In this document: positions 41,461 through 41,587 of the stretch, one piece after another | Layout: each line of letters opens with the position of its first letter | How positions within the stretch are numbered: the first letter of the stretch is position 1 | Source: Actinomadura nitritigenes | GTDB lineage: Bacteria; Actinomycetota; Actinomycetes; Streptosporangiales; Streptosporangiaceae | Direction: 5' to 3' | DNA length: 41,587 bases | Assembly: GCF_017573545.1 (NCBI RefSeq) | Contig: NZ_JAGEOK010000056.1 | Span: 1 to 41,587 of the forward strand | The notes under the pieces: generated by a model | Told to the model about the DNA's origin: nothing | The model's input: only the letters and a program-made list of their open reading frames with translations | The model's database searches: none | Translations under genes and position numbers: made by a program

Positions 41461-41587
41461 CGCGACGACATCGCCGTCCTCATCGCCCGGCTGCGCCGCA
41501 TCCCCGAGGACCGGTTCGTCTCCTGGACGCTGCCGGCCGACCCCGCCGCCGTCCGCCGCGCCCGCGGGCTCGTCCGCACCCGGCTGG
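41461..41587 (+). CDS. Partial PP2C/SpoIIE-type phosphatase, junction with a following ATPase domain
   Basis: The frame running off the right edge reads DDIAVLIARLRRIPEDRFVS followed by WTLPADPAAVRRARGLVRTR. The DDIAVLIAR motif is the last strand of SpoIIE/PP2C phosphatase domains. The W-LPADPAAVRRAR stretch is the typical beginning of the HATPase_c anti-sigma-like domain fused to it in actinomycetes. Upstream of 41461 the frame remains open to 41239 but resembles no phosphatase sequence, and ADGLH lies in another frame. The phosphatase part may therefore be frameshifted or lost; the gene may be a remnant. Confidence 0.45.

Overview
The window is very GC-rich DNA with GTG/TTG starts, Shine-Dalgarno sites such as GGAGG, and long runs of genes overlapping by ATGA or GTGA. 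This fits an actinomycete (Actinomycetota). The insertion-sequence types and catabolic gene content suggest a Streptosporangiales/Thermomonosporaceae-like or Streptomyces-like soil organism, but genus cannot be fixed from the sequence alone. No rRNA, tRNA or CRISPR array was seen.

Layout. (1) 1-2.99 kb is a decayed left flank: the tail of an IS5-type transposase, a winged-helix protein and a winged-helix/AAA ATPase (both apparently frameshifted), the ATPase being cut off by an inverted IS481 transposase fragment. (2) 2.99-17.03 kb is catabolic locus A. A leftward operon encodes two subunits of the 2-hydroxyacyl-CoA dehydratase/benzoyl-CoA reductase family, a class III CoA-transferase and a PaaX-type repressor. 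Divergent from it, a rightward operon encodes a complete Opp/Dpp-type ABC transporter (with a fused permease-ATPase), two alpha/beta hydrolases and a cytosolic CapA-like metallophosphatase. Gene content recalls the Clostridium phenyllactate module FldA/FldB/FldC, but the activator ATPase is absent and most expected Fe-S cysteines are missing. (3) 17.1-20.5 kb is an insertion-sequence graveyard: an IS1380 remnant with its catalytic core deleted, a small leaderless Cys-containing ORF, a hypothetical gene, a nearly intact IS481 element with one nonsense codon, and a truncated VOC-family gene.

(4) 20.5-38.9 kb is catabolic locus B, which I interpret as one TetR-controlled regulon. It has a branched-chain-amino-acid-type (Liv/Urt) ABC transporter; a leftward operon of zinc alcohol dehydrogenase, acyl-CoA dehydrogenase, ADP-forming acyl-CoA synthetase, second acyl-CoA dehydrogenase, Cys-less thiolase-like protein, DUF35 protein and two single-hotdog MaoC proteins; and a rightward operon of AMP-forming acyl-CoA ligase, SDR dehydrogenase and a fused E1 alpha/beta thiamine-diphosphate dehydrogenase. 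A TetR regulator closes the locus. Three copies of one 28-bp palindrome lie before the transporter operon (20539) and on both sides of the divergent promoter (33625 and 33774), tying the three operons together. The thiolase-like/DUF35/MaoC/acyl-CoA dehydrogenase set resembles the mycobacterial igr side-chain module, where Ltp2-type enzymes perform a retro-aldol cleavage. A plausible job for locus B is import, CoA activation and shortening of a branched or cyclic acid.

(5) 38.9-41.6 kb has little coding content: about 1 kb with no convincing gene but a G-quadruplex-capable tract, a very strong hairpin, a small secreted protein, a broken two-TM membrane protein and, at the right edge, the junction of a PP2C/SpoIIE-type phosphatase with a following ATPase domain.
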